A stretch of DNA of 64,000 nucleotides, taken from the NCBI GenBank assembly GCA_964504335.1, contig CAZDET010000007.1:1-64000 (forward strand), given 5' to 3'. Positions within the stretch are counted from its first letter, which is position 1. Each line of letters starts with the position of its first letter. Positions 51,988-60,698 of the stretch are shown here, piece after piece. Position numbers and translations under genes: made by a program. The notes beneath the pieces are model-generated. The model was not told the DNA's origin. It worked only from the letters and a program-made list of their open reading frames with translations, and ran no database searches. Source of the stretch: CAZDET01 sp964504335. GTDB lineage: Bacteria > Bacteroidota > Bacteroidia > Chitinophagales > Saprospiraceae.

Positions 51988-53784
51988 ATGAAAACGACTT
52001 ATTGCCTCATTTGGATGACGGTCTGGCTACTTTTTAATCCGGAATTGTCGGCTCAAACGGAGGCCGACCATTACCGCCGAGCAATAGCGGGCCTGCGCGT
52101 AGCATCCAATCGGGAAGCCGTTTTACCCCTCAAGAGGCTGGATACCCTGCAAATAGCGCTACTGCCGGTGGGGCTGGAGGCGCAATCGGCATTTCGCAAG
52201 GTGCTTGAGCAGTACCATCCTGTTACCGCCGATATACTTCGCGCCAACGTGCTCATCCACGGAGTAGCGCCCGGTCGGGTTCCTCCCGCCTCCGCCCCGG
52301 AACGCTCTGGGGTGAAACGCCTGCTAGTACTCTTCGGTACGCGGAATCCCCGCCTGAGAGAAGGAGAGCTTGCTGCGTATGATGCCGTTCTCCACCTGCC
52401 CGATTCGTCTTACTGGTCGCAATCGATCGCTGCGCAGGCGCTATTCGGAGGGGTAGCGCTGTCCGGGCGCACACCAGTTGATACGGTACGGAGCAACCGC
52501 GCCTACCGGTTGGGCTTTGCTCCGCCGGAGTTGATGGGGTTCAAAGCCGATTTGTTGCGGGATAGTATTCGGGCTATTCTGGAGGAGGGATTATCCGTTG
52601 GGGCCTTTCCGGGGGCGCAAGTACTGGTAGCCAGAAATGGCCAGGTCGTTTACCACGAGGCCGTCGGATATGCTACGGATCGGGAGCAGATACCACTGAC
52701 GCGCGACATGATTTACGACCTGGCATCGGTCACGAAGGTCTCGGCCAGCCTGCCGGCCCTGATGCGGCTGTACGGCCAGGGGCGCTTTGCACTCGACACC
52801 AGCCTGGCCACCTACCTTCCGTCGATCCGCCGGTCGAACAAAGCCGATCTGACTTACCGCGGGGTGCTCACGCATACCGCGCGGCTGCGGGCCTGGATTC
52901 CCTTTTGGCGGGGAACGCTTCGCAACAGTGCCCGCTATCCGTGGAAGCGCGGTTGGAACGCCACCGGAATCAATGACTTTCGCTTCCGCGCGCGCACGTT
53001 CCGCTCCGATTCGTCGGCCCGCTTTCCGGTATACGTGACGGATAGCCTTTGGCTACACCAGCGCTACCGCGATCGCATGCTTAAGGCCATCCGCAAATCA
53101 CCACTCAATGAAATCGAGGGATATGTCTACTCCGACCTGAGCTTTTATCTGATGCCGCAGGTGGTAGCAAATCTGAGCGGCCGGACTTTTACCGATTACC
53201 TGCGCGAGCAGATCTACGCGCCGCTGGGAGCCACTACGTTGGGGTTCAACCCCCTCGAACGCTTTCCTGCCCGGCGGATCGTACCGACTGAGATCGACAC
53301 GTTCTTTCGCATGCAACTCCTGCACGGCCGCGTACACGACGAAGGAGCGGCCATGATGGGAGGCGTTTCCGGCCACGCAGGGCTATTCGGCTCGGCCGTC
53401 GACCTGGCCAAACTCTGGCAACTTTACCTCAATGACGGCGTGTATGGCGATGCGCGCGTGATTGCGCCGGGCATCGTCGATACATTTGCCCGTTGCCAGT
53501 TTTGCGATCAAGGAATTCGACGGGGCATTGGTTTCGATAAGCCCCTCGTCGAATACGATCCCGAAAAGAGTTCGGTAGCCGAAGCGGCGAGCCCCGATAG
53601 TTTTGGCCACTCCGGATATACGGGCACATTCGTCTGGGCAGATCCCAAACTCGATTTGCTCTACATTTTTTTATCCAACCGCGTTTATCCTACCCGTGCC
53701 AACCGAGGTATTTATATTCGAAATATTCGGCCGCGCATTCACGCAGCCATTTACGAAGCACTTGATATGCATCCTTCCCGTTGA
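51988..53784 (+). CDS. serine hydrolase (beta-lactamase fold) with leftover GH3 C-terminal domain
   Basis: From the ATG at 51988 the product has 598 residues; signal peptide about 1-22 (LSAQT). Residues about 30-185 (RRAIAGLRVASNREAVLPLK, RLLVLFGTRNPRL, AAQALFGGVALSGRTPVDT) look like the C-terminal domain of glycoside hydrolase family 3. Residues about 190-598 are a beta-lactamase-like serine hydrolase: DLASVTKVSAS with SxxK at 247-250, YSDLSFYLMP as the Tyr motif, and GHSGYTGTFVWADP at the end. In Bacteroidota, longer proteins of about 950-1000 residues join a full GH3 enzyme to this hydrolase. Here the GH3 barrel is absent and a signal peptide has replaced it. Likely envelope-located. Confidence 0.75.
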   Translation: MKTTYCLIWMTVWLLFNPELSAQTEADHYRRAIAGLRVASNREAVLPLKRLDTLQIALLPVGLEAQSAFRKVLEQYHPVTADILRANVLIHGVAPGRVPPASAPERSGVKRLLVLFGTRNPRLREGELAAYDAVLHLPDSSYWSQSIAAQALFGGVALSGRTPVDTVRSNRAYRLGFAPPELMGFKADLLRDSIRAILEEGLSVGAFPGAQVLVARNGQVVYHEAVGYATDREQIPLTRDMIYDLASVTKVSASLPALMRLYGQGRFALDTSLATYLPSIRRSNKADLTYRGVLTHTARLRAWIPFWRGTLRNSARYPWKRGWNATGINDFRFRARTFRSDSSARFPVYVTDSLWLHQRYRDRMLKAIRKSPLNEIEGYVYSDLSFYLMPQVVANLSGRTFTDYLREQIYAPLGATTLGFNPLERFPARRIVPTEIDTFFRMQLLHGRVHDEGAAMMGGVSGHAGLFGSAVDLAKLWQLYLNDGVYGDARVIAPGIVDTFARCQFCDQGIRRGIGFDKPLVEYDPEKSSVAEAASPDSFGHSGYTGTFVWADPKLDLLYIFLSNRVYPTRANRGIYIRNIRPRIHAAIYEALDMHPSR

Positions 53785-53842
53785 AATCATATCTTTTTTC
53801 GCGGTTAAACGTTAGTAGTCTTATTGAATCATTTTTTTTGCC

Positions 53843-54757
53843 ATGACACAGTTCCTTCGCAGCATCGCGACCTTTGTCGCTGCGTTCTTTCTCACCTTCT
53901 TTGCCGGCGCCCAGACCGCCCCAACCGTTGACGAAAACAGCCTGCTCTGGGAGATTAGCGGTAATGACCTGCCTGAGCCGAGCTTTTTGTTCGGAACTAT
54001 TCACATGATTCCCGCAGAGCATTTCGATCTGTCGGAATCCGCCAAGGTCGCTTTCGACAAGGCACAGCGTATCGCGTTTGAAATCGATACGGAAAACATG
54101 AATAATCCGATGGCCGCCTTGGGACTTCTGGATCGCATCACCATGCAGGGCGATACCAGTTTGAGCGACCTGCTCACCGAGGACGAGTACCAGCAGGTAT
54201 CGGATCACTTCGATAATCTCGGCATTCCGCTTGCGTTTATGCACCGCATAAAGCCCATGTTCCTGACCATCTTCGCCTCCGAAGATTTGGATATGCTTTC
54301 GCCGGCAAGCAAGCAAGACATCAAAAGCTACGAACTGGAGCTCACCAATCGAGCTAAAGAGCAACAAAAAGATATTCTCGGCCTGGAAACCGTCGATTTT
54401 CAGTTGAGTCTGTTCGACAGTATTCCGTACCAGGCGCAGGCACAGATGCTCCTGGATGCGATCCGCTCGGAAAGCGGAGAAGCCGACGGCTCCTTCGATG
54501 AAATGGTGGATTTGTATTTGCGGGAGGACATCGTAGGAATGCAGGCCCTCATGCAGGGGGAGAATGGCGGAACGATGGGTGCCTTCGAAGAGTTACTGCT
54601 GCTGCGCCGCAACCGCTCCTGGATTCCATTGATGCAGGAATTAATGACCGACGGTCCGGTATTTTTTGCGGTTGGAGCCGGCCACCTGGCTGGCGAAGAA
54701 GGAGTGATCGCCCTGCTGCGCAACGCCGGCTACACCCTCAAACCGCTTCGCTCTTGA
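53843..54757 (+). CDS. TraB/GumN family protein
   Basis: 304 residues with a signal peptide (about 1-24). The fold signatures are FLFGTIHMIPAEHFDL (GTxH, about 48-63) and the C-terminal FFAVGAGHLAGEEGVIALL, which carry the putative active-site or metal-binding residues of this family, with the conserved internal FEIDTENMNN. Some members are proposed to be proteases (Tiki-related), but the function of most bacterial ones is unknown. It follows the serine hydrolase by 58 bases on the same strand. Confidence 0.87.
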   Translation: MTQFLRSIATFVAAFFLTFFAGAQTAPTVDENSLLWEISGNDLPEPSFLFGTIHMIPAEHFDLSESAKVAFDKAQRIAFEIDTENMNNPMAALGLLDRITMQGDTSLSDLLTEDEYQQVSDHFDNLGIPLAFMHRIKPMFLTIFASEDLDMLSPASKQDIKSYELELTNRAKEQQKDILGLETVDFQLSLFDSIPYQAQAQMLLDAIRSESGEADGSFDEMVDLYLREDIVGMQALMQGENGGTMGAFEELLLLRRNRSWIPLMQELMTDGPVFFAVGAGHLAGEEGVIALLRNAGYTLKPLRS

Positions 54758-54821
54758 GTGAGTGCAGGTGTTACCGCGTGCATCTGCTCCACAGATCACA
54801 CTCCAAACGCCAAACTTCGCA

Positions 54822-55283
54822 CTATGAATTCCCGCTTTGATAAGCGAAATTGATCAAATCCATAGCTGTGATGATGCCGATCAGGTTTTCGTGTTCGGCA
54901 TCTACAACGGGGGCGGCGTGGAAATGCTGCTCTTCAAATAAGCGGGCCACTTCCTGTAGGCTGGTATCGGGGTGCACGGTATATACGGGCTGTACCATCA
55001 GTTCGCCGGCGAGCATGCGCTGGAAGATGAATTCATTCTGCTGCTTACTCTCCGGAGTGTCGAACGCGGTGAAGCTGTGCAGCAACTGCGTCAGGTCGCG
55101 TTGGCTGATAATACCCACCACTTTGTCGTCCTTTATCACGGGGATGTGATTGATTTCGTCGCGGTCGAAAATCTCCTTAACCGACTGGATGGTCGCCGTT
55201 GGGGTGGTGGTGATAACCTCCCGAGTCATCACTTCGGATACCGGGGTCGTGCGAATGCTGGAAGTTGATACTTGCTTATCCAT
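54822..55283 (-). CDS. CBS-domain pair protein
   Basis: 153 residues made of two CBS motifs: VSEVMTREVITTTPTATIQS...IPVIKDDKVVGIISQRDL (first) and GELMVQPVYTVHPDTSLQEV...APVVDAEHENLIGIITAMDL (second), given here in part. Such pairs bind AMP/ATP or S-adenosylmethionine. It lies seven bases after the Usp gene and belongs to the rhodanese-Usp-CBS operon. Its 65-base 3' flank holds CACTCCAAACGC-type sequence resembling, in reverse, the repeat after pyk. Confidence 0.87.
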   Translation of the reverse strand: MDKQVSTSSIRTTPVSEVMTREVITTTPTATIQSVKEIFDRDEINHIPVIKDDKVVGIISQRDLTQLLHSFTAFDTPESKQQNEFIFQRMLAGELMVQPVYTVHPDTSLQEVARLFEEQHFHAAPVVDAEHENLIGIITAMDLINFAYQSGNS

Positions 55284-55289
55284 TGGTGG

Positions 55290-56102
55290 TTAGTTGGAAT
55301 GCCGCTCTTGTAAAATGAGAATGGGGATCGTAGCCCGGCCGGTCTTGCGAAGCGATTCGCTCGTGCTGAAAATGCGTTGCATTAAACTCCGCTCGTGGTA
55401 GATCATGCAGATCATTTCGGCCGCTTGCTCTTCGGCGAAGGTATCGATGCGCGTGTTGAGGTCGCCACCTTCTTCCTCTACAAATAATTCATAGTTCACG
55501 CCTTCCAGCGCGCTCTTAACCGATTCGTGAACATCCGAGCCGTCGGGCTTGCTCACATGAAAGACGAGCACCTTTGATTCTTGGGCGCGGGCTAATTCCC
55601 GAAGCGGCTCGAGCACCTCCTGGTCGCTGAGGGGTTGATCGTCTACGGCCAGCACGATTCGGGCCATACCGCTGTGTACGGCTTCTTGTGGGATGGCCAG
55701 TACGGGGCGTTTCGTAGCCTGAATGACGTTCTTGGTTACGCTTCCGGTAAAGATATCGCGCAGAATCGAACTCTGACCCGGCGACATGAGTATCAGATCG
55801 AACGCCTCCTCGTCGGCAATACGGGCAATGGTGGGAGGGGCAGTTCCGTAGGTAATCTGCGTTTCGACCCGGACGCCCTCGGGAACGCGATCGGCTATCT
55901 TTTTTTCGAGTTGCTGCATGGAGCGCTTCGCGTCTTCTTTCATGTGCGCCTCAATACTCACTAAGGTAGCGGCGGTACCCCTGGCCTTGTAGGTGTAGAG
56001 AACCACTAGTCGGCCGCCGGGCTTTTCGATGATCCGGAAGGCGAAGTCTATTAAGTGATTAATATCAAATGTTAGATCGGTGGGGAGCAAAATTTGCTTC
56101 AT
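55290..56102 (-). CDS. universal stress protein with two Usp domains
   Basis: 270 residues made of two UspA-like domains (about 1-140 and 145-268). The first starts MKQILLPTDLTFDINHLIDF, the second has RIVLAVDDQPLSDQEVLEPL; LILMSPGQSSILRDIFTGSVTKNVIQ (read in part) is close to the nucleotide-binding GxxGxxxxxxGSVT motif of ATP-binding Usps. The C-terminal domain lacks the Gly-rich loop. The start codon overlaps the stop of the rhodanese gene by four bases (ATGA), so translation is coupled; the CBS gene is seven bases on. Confidence 0.86.
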   Translation of the reverse strand: MKQILLPTDLTFDINHLIDFAFRIIEKPGGRLVVLYTYKARGTAATLVSIEAHMKEDAKRSMQQLEKKIADRVPEGVRVETQITYGTAPPTIARIADEEAFDLILMSPGQSSILRDIFTGSVTKNVIQATKRPVLAIPQEAVHSGMARIVLAVDDQPLSDQEVLEPLRELARAQESKVLVFHVSKPDGSDVHESVKSALEGVNYELFVEEEGGDLNTRIDTFAEEQAAEMICMIYHERSLMQRIFSTSESLRKTGRATIPILILQERHSN

Positions 56103-56431
56103 GGCTGTGGGCTGCTGGATTTTAAAACTTGGGGAAATGTAGCCGCCAGGCCGCCACTCAAATTGTACAACTGCAAGTCAGCACGTTTCTGCTGCCAGCG
56201 TTGAATGGCGATCTTCGACCGAATACCTCGCTTGCAATATACCACGATTGGGCGGTCATTGGGTAAATCGCCAGTATATCGATTGATATCGTTTAAAGAA
56301 ATGCGGGTTCCTCCGATGTGAAATTGATCGCGTTCGTACTGTTCCCTTAGATCGATCAGAAATAAGGGGCGATCCGTTGCCTGCCAGTGTTGGAGCGTGT
56401 TGTACGCTAATTCACGAACGTCGGTATTCAA
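56099..56431 (-). CDS. single-domain rhodanese-like protein
   Basis: 110 residues forming one rhodanese fold: LIDLREQYERDQFHIGGTRI near the N-terminus and the active-site loop IVVYCKRGIRSKIAI with the catalytic Cys about residue 66, then YNLSGGLAA. The loop CKRGIRS is the form found in sulfurtransferases that hand sulfur to other proteins; the real partner is unknown. It is the first gene of a three-gene operon with Usp and CBS proteins, which suggests a stress setting but no proven link. Confidence 0.85.
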   Translation of the reverse strand: MNTDVRELAYNTLQHWQATDRPLFLIDLREQYERDQFHIGGTRISLNDINRYTGDLPNDRPIVVYCKRGIRSKIAIQRWQQKRADLQLYNLSGGLAATFPQVLKSSSPQP

Positions 56432-56471
56432 GAAGCGAAGTATTTTTTATCTGAACAGACCGTATTTGGGC

Positions 56472-57098
56472 TTAGTTCGGAAGGCCTTCCGGCTGGGGGC
56501 GTCCCTCGACTTCTACGCGATATCCGACGGCTCCCGCCATGTATTCGATGCTTTCGAGAATGCTGTTGCCTTGCTCTTTGGCCTGATCGAGCAGGCCGCT
56601 TTCGTGGGCCTTGCGTCGCAGTACGTCCTTTGCATTCCGGTTGAGCTGTGTGTAATCGTTGGGACTGAAGCTGTTGAAAAAACTCTCCTCGATGTCCCGG
56701 TAGGTAACCTGGTGGTCGATGGCGAGGATCTCCGGTTCCGGCAGGTTACTGATGCGCAGTACCCGTTGGCTGCTATCGACCGTTAGGGAGGCACTTTCCA
56801 GATCATATCCCACCAGCACGGTACCCTGTACCTGCAGGAGTGCATTTTTGCTAAAGCGCCAGGTGCTGGGCAGCGGAAGGTAGAGGGTAAAATCGCGGTG
56901 ATTCTTTTCGTTGTACAGCTCAGAGAAGGAACCCTTCAACGTGACGAGTTGCAGTACTTGTTGCACCCTTTCCAGCAGCACGGTTGCTTCGGCATCTCGG
57001 GCGCGTTCGAGCCGCAAATTGTAGGCGTAATAAATTACCGTGCCTCCTAAAACGAAGGCAACCAAACCGATTAACAGATAAGAAAGGCTGCGGCGCAT
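56472..57098 (-). CDS. DUF4230 membrane-anchored protein
   Basis: 208 residues. One membrane segment near the N-terminus (about 5-27) then a beta-rich domain with the DUF4230 signature: VQQVLQLVTLKGSFSELYNEK, ALLQVQGTVLVGYDLESASL, RVLRISNLPEPEILAIDHQV. This is a family of unknown function common in Bacteroidota and Firmicutes. It ends near the rhodanese gene on the same strand and follows the DUF3108 gene by 10 bases, so it may share its transcript. Confidence 0.85.
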   Translation of the reverse strand: MRRSLSYLLIGLVAFVLGGTVIYYAYNLRLERARDAEATVLLERVQQVLQLVTLKGSFSELYNEKNHRDFTLYLPLPSTWRFSKNALLQVQGTVLVGYDLESASLTVDSSQRVLRISNLPEPEILAIDHQVTYRDIEESFFNSFSPNDYTQLNRNAKDVLRRKAHESGLLDQAKEQGNSILESIEYMAGAVGYRVEVEGRPQPEGLPN

Positions 57099-57108
57099 AG
57101 TGTAAATC

Positions 57109-57978
57109 CTAGTCCTTTTGGGAGCTCAGCGGGTACTTGAGGCCCTTGTATTCTTTCAATACAGCTTTGATGCTGCCCACGCTGACCGGCGATTCGATCA
57201 TCAACGGGATGCGGTTGCGATCAGCAGATACCCACACCGTCATCTCGTCGCCCTCGTTGAAAATATCTCCCGCTACCAGTTGGGGGTGGAATACGTGGGT
57301 TTTGAAACGCCCCAGGCCCTTAATTTTCTTATTGTCTTCAATGCCCCTGTAAGTAACCTTGAGCGGATAGGTTTCCCGATCCAGGAAAAACCGGATTGGG
57401 ACTTTCTGCCCTTCCTCGAGCTGATCGATCTCGATATTACGGCACCAGTAAATGGTGGATAGCACATCGTGCATGCAGCCCTTGAGCGGAACGATCGTTT
57501 TCTCTGCCTGCTCGCGGGTCTTGCCGCGCATGTATTCCATGCTTCCGCCGTGTTGGTTGTAGGTGACGCGCTCGTAGCGGGTGTGCTTGCCTTCCTGGAT
57601 GGTCACCAGGCTCATCCGCGGAAGCAGTGTTTCTTTATCGACAAAGCTCTGGTAATTGTCCCGTACTTTGTAAAACCACTCGTACGACTTGTAAGTCTCC
57701 CCTAAAGCGGACAGGTGATAATTCCGGTCGGTTTCTTTCACCGTAAAAGTAACTTCACCAGCTGATAACCAGATGAAATTCCAGTTGTAGTACAGCTTGT
57801 AAACGATTTGCTCGCCGGGTTGGAAGGTGGTGTTTTCCGCTTGGCAGGGTTCGATGTTTAGCTGCTGATCGTCGGTGCTTGTGCTGGGTGCCGTCGGCAA
57901 GGGATATGCAATGGCCGAGCACAACAAGACCGTAAAGATCAAGAACGTGGATTTAGGCCAATTGAAATTCATATTCAA
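57109..57978 (-). CDS. DUF3108 exported protein
   Basis: 289 residues with a signal peptide (about 1-28, after a long hydrophobic LIFTVLLCSAIAYPLP). The body has the DUF3108 pattern: TTFQPGEQIVYKLYYNWNF, LSAGEVTFTVKE, HLSALGETYKSYEWFYKVRD and FKTHVFHPQLVAGDIFNEGDEMTVW (in part). Such proteins are predicted to be periplasmic or outer-membrane lipid- or glycan-related beta barrels, but the role is unknown. It lies between the DUF4230 gene and the flippase-like gene, all minus strand and closely spaced. Confidence 0.87.
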   Translation of the reverse strand: MNMNFNWPKSTFLIFTVLLCSAIAYPLPTAPSTSTDDQQLNIEPCQAENTTFQPGEQIVYKLYYNWNFIWLSAGEVTFTVKETDRNYHLSALGETYKSYEWFYKVRDNYQSFVDKETLLPRMSLVTIQEGKHTRYERVTYNQHGGSMEYMRGKTREQAEKTIVPLKGCMHDVLSTIYWCRNIEIDQLEEGQKVPIRFFLDRETYPLKVTYRGIEDNKKIKGLGRFKTHVFHPQLVAGDIFNEGDEMTVWVSADRNRIPLMIESPVSVGSIKAVLKEYKGLKYPLSSQKD

Positions 57979-57982
57979 TATG

Positions 57983-59053
57983 TTATGAGCTCTGAATTCT
58001 AGTGAGGGTCAAAAAATACAGCCCTGCAAGGGCCGGTAATATCAGGTTTATCACAAAAAGCAGGGTAGAAGCTAGCAGCACGATGGTGGTCGACTCCATT
58101 GAGTCTCCCCATAATAACATTCCAAATTCCGTTCGGGTTAACATCCCTACGCCCGGTGGCATGGGGATACCCGCCTGGAGGGTAAAAATGGCCGCAACTC
58201 CGGCAAGGCCGGAAAAGGGGTGAAGCGGCAGCCCTAATCCCTGTAATAAGAGATAAAATTGCAGACAGTAAACGGCGAAACGCGAGCAAGCAATTCCCGT
58301 TGCGGCGCAAATTAACCAGAATTTAACGGCACCCAACCGGCGCTTCAGGCGCACCAGCGGATACCGAACCCACCTTGGAAACATATTGATGCTGAGATAT
58401 CTATACCCAAGGATCAGTCCGAAAAGCGGCGCTGCAGCTACGGCATAGGAACTCCGCGCGGGCCAGTGCCACCAATCGGCCGCCGTGTAGATTAGCGCCG
58501 GCCAGCCCAACAACAAAAAAGCCAGCCACTGGCAGCCGCTGGATAGAAGCGAAGAGCACAAAATCTGTGGGGCCTCCCCACGCGGGCCCGCGAGCATCCG
58601 GCCGCCGTGTTCGCCCACGCGGTTCGGAGTGACGATGCTCAAGGTAATACCCACCAGTAGCGCACGGATAGTCCGGCGAACTGGCCATTTGCTGAAATGT
58701 CGATGCAGCAGGTGCCACTTCCAACCTTCCAGTAGCCAGTTGACGGGCATGAGCAGCAACACGACGCCCAGATGCAACCACGAAACGCGTGGTAGAGCCG
58801 TCAGCCAGGAATCGGCAAGCCCTGGTTGGGTGCCCACCTCGTGAAGCTGCAGTGCGATCAGCACCAGACAACCAGCACCCAACAGTAAGCCTGGCAATTG
58901 CCGGTACCGGGATACGAACGAAGCGCGCGCGGGCAATTTGGAAATGAACAAATTGGTTGATATTATTTGTTTTGACCCGGAATAACACGACCTTACCAAC
59001 AATCTTCTCCTAATCAACGGGCAGCGCTGTTCTTGACTTATGAAAAACGCCAC
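57983..59053 (-). CDS. flippase-like (lysylphosphatidylglycerol synthase TM) membrane protein
   Basis: The frame spans 356 residues with about eight membrane helices. Conserved features are MPVNWLLEGWKWHLLHRHFS, GITLSIVTPNRVGEHGGRML and PAGLYF-type ends. The group includes flippases and lipid-handling proteins next to glycosyl or lipid transferases; none of those is adjacent here. The start is uncertain: the ATG at 59053 lies inside the ruvC start region on the other strand, and the first residues look unlike the family. A TTG at 58951, giving about 322 residues, is the best internal alternative. It follows upstream of the DUF3108 gene by four bases. Confidence 0.72.
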   Translation of the reverse strand: MAFFISQEQRCPLIRRRLLVRSCYSGSKQIISTNLFISKLPARASFVSRYRQLPGLLLGAGCLVLIALQLHEVGTQPGLADSWLTALPRVSWLHLGVVLLLMPVNWLLEGWKWHLLHRHFSKWPVRRTIRALLVGITLSIVTPNRVGEHGGRMLAGPRGEAPQILCSSLLSSGCQWLAFLLLGWPALIYTAADWWHWPARSSYAVAAAPLFGLILGYRYLSINMFPRWVRYPLVRLKRRLGAVKFWLICAATGIACSRFAVYCLQFYLLLQGLGLPLHPFSGLAGVAAIFTLQAGIPMPPGVGMLTRTEFGMLLWGDSMESTTIVLLASTLLFVINLILPALAGLYFLTLTRIQSS

Positions 59054-59618
59054 TAGTTATCGTCTATTGGGAATCGATCCGGGCACCACCGTGCTTGGCT
59101 ACGCGCTATTGGAGGTGCGCGGCAAGCAACTAAGCGTTCCGGAAATGGGTACGCTCGTGCTGCACAAATTTCCGGATCACGAAGAACGCCTCCACCGGAT
59201 TTTTCAGCGCGTTACCCAATTGTCAAAACAATATCACCCACAAGTGTTGGCTATAGAAGCCCCCTTTTATGGTAAAAACCCCCAATCCATGCTGAAACTC
59301 GGGCGCGCACAGGGGGTAGCTATGGCAGCAGCAATGGCCCAGGGCCTGTCCGTCACAGAATACGCACCCCGAAAAATCAAGCAGGCGATTACGGGCAACG
59401 GCAATGCATCAAAGGAACAGGTAGCCGCGCTATTGGAACAACAGGTCTCCGTAAACCTCGCCGAACAACTGCTCGACGCCACCGATGCCCTGGCTTGCGC
59501 GCTGTGCTGCTACTACGACCGCAGCCTGCCGGTTTCTTCCGGACACCCGAAAGGGACCCGCCGAAAAGGAAGCAATTGGTCGGATTTTCTGAAGAATAAC
59601 CCCGATCGGGTCAAGTAG
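59040..59618 (+). CDS. ruvC: Holliday junction resolvase RuvC
   Basis: 192 residues, the usual size of RuvC, which cuts four-way DNA junctions during recombination. Acidic catalytic residues are in RLLGIDPGTTVLGYALLEV (Asp about 13), LAIEAPFYGKNPQSMLKLG and LLDATDALACALC. A C-terminal basic tail follows the core domain. It is divergent from the flippase-like gene, whose annotated start would overlap by 14 bases. ruvA and ruvB are not in the window. Confidence 0.93.
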   Translation: MKNATSYRLLGIDPGTTVLGYALLEVRGKQLSVPEMGTLVLHKFPDHEERLHRIFQRVTQLSKQYHPQVLAIEAPFYGKNPQSMLKLGRAQGVAMAAAMAQGLSVTEYAPRKIKQAITGNGNASKEQVAALLEQQVSVNLAEQLLDATDALACALCCYYDRSLPVSSGHPKGTRRKGSNWSDFLKNNPDRVK

Positions 59619-59661
59619 GTATTCAGATACAGGAAAAGGGCTGATTGTAAACGCCTGAATG

Positions 59662-60060
59662 TTAAATGTGAACTTGCTCGGCAATTCGATTCGCCAGCGC
59701 CCCCATTTCTTCAGCAGTCATTGTAACCGGCGGCTTTTTAAAATCGATATCTCCTACGTGATTGATCGGCACTAGATGCAAGTGGGCGTGAGGAACCTCC
59801 AACCCTACCACGGCCAGGCCAATACGCTCGCAGGGAACCACCTGCTCAATGGCGCGGGCTACTTTTTTGGCAAAAATCATCAGATCACCGAGCAGGGGAT
59901 CATCCAGATCGAAAAAGTAGTCGATTTCTTCTTTGGGAATAACCAGAGTGTGCCCCTTAGCCAGCGGACGAATGTCGAGAAACGCCAGGTAGCGCTCCTC
60001 TTCCGCAATTTTATAACAGGGGATTTCACCCCGTACGATCTGAGTGAAGATACTGGCCAT
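59662..60060 (-). CDS. HIT family protein
   Basis: 132 residues with the histidine-triad loop VPHAHLHLVPINH at about 93-105 (pattern HxHxHxx) and the N-terminal FTQIVRGEIPCYKIAEEERY, typical of HinT-like hydrolases that split nucleoside phosphoramidates or similar adducts. In Bacteroidota this gene is commonly found beside greA; here it is three bases after greA on the same strand. The natural substrate is not certain. Confidence 0.93.
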   Translation of the reverse strand: MASIFTQIVRGEIPCYKIAEEERYLAFLDIRPLAKGHTLVIPKEEIDYFFDLDDPLLGDLMIFAKKVARAIEQVVPCERIGLAVVGLEVPHAHLHLVPINHVGDIDFKKPPVTMTAEEMGALANRIAEQVHI

Positions 60061-60063
60061 GGC

Positions 60064-60540
60064 TTACTTCAATGCAATGTCAACGACTTCGAATTCTAAA
60101 TTGCCCCTGGGGGTTTCGACAACGGCCGTGTCGCCGATCACCTTGCCCAACAGCCCTTTCCCCATCGGAGAAGTGACGGAAATCTTCTTGGCCTTAAGGT
60201 CGGCCTCCGATTCACTGACGAGCTTGTACGTCATCGTCTTTTTGGTCTTCTTATTTCGGATGGTCACATTACAAAATACGGATACCTTGGAGGTGTCGAT
60301 AGTACTTTCGTCCAGGATGCGCGAATTCGCCAGCGTGGATTCCAAGTCGTTTATGCGTAATTCCAAAAGCCCCTGCGCTTCCTTCGCGGCGTCGTACTCG
60401 GCATTTTCGGAGAGGTCGCCCTTCTCACGCGCTTCTGCAATAGCTTTGGCCACGTCGGCTCGTCCGGTGGTTTTTAACTCGTCCAATTCATGGCGCAAAC
60501 GGTCGTAGCCTTCCTTACTTAAATAGTTGATACCAGACAT
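60064..60540 (-). CDS. greA: transcription elongation factor GreA
   Basis: 158 residues, the normal size. It rescues stalled RNA polymerase by stimulating transcript cleavage. N-terminal coiled coil (about 1-75: LSKEGYDRLRHELDEL, AREKGDLSENAEYDAAKEAQ with the two acidic tip residues in GDLSENAEYD), then the C-terminal FKBP-like domain (ISVTSPMGKGLLGKVIGD). It is followed by the HIT gene three bases later, a common pair. The 273 bases upstream contain an 18-bp-arm palindrome and no convincing gene. Confidence 0.95.
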   Translation of the reverse strand: MSGINYLSKEGYDRLRHELDELKTTGRADVAKAIAEAREKGDLSENAEYDAAKEAQGLLELRINDLESTLANSRILDESTIDTSKVSVFCNVTIRNKKTKKTMTYKLVSESEADLKAKKISVTSPMGKGLLGKVIGDTAVVETPRGNLEFEVVDIALK

Positions 60541-60698
60541 AGGTATGAATTTTCAGCGATCCTGCGATTCCAGTTCCTTCCCCGAACCTGTCGGGAAGTC
60601 AGAGCTCCGCCTTAACTGAATGAGGGCCAATCCGGCGATATTTGGAGGATCGGCGTGAAACAATAGATCTGAGAGGAATATATTCGATATATATAAAG

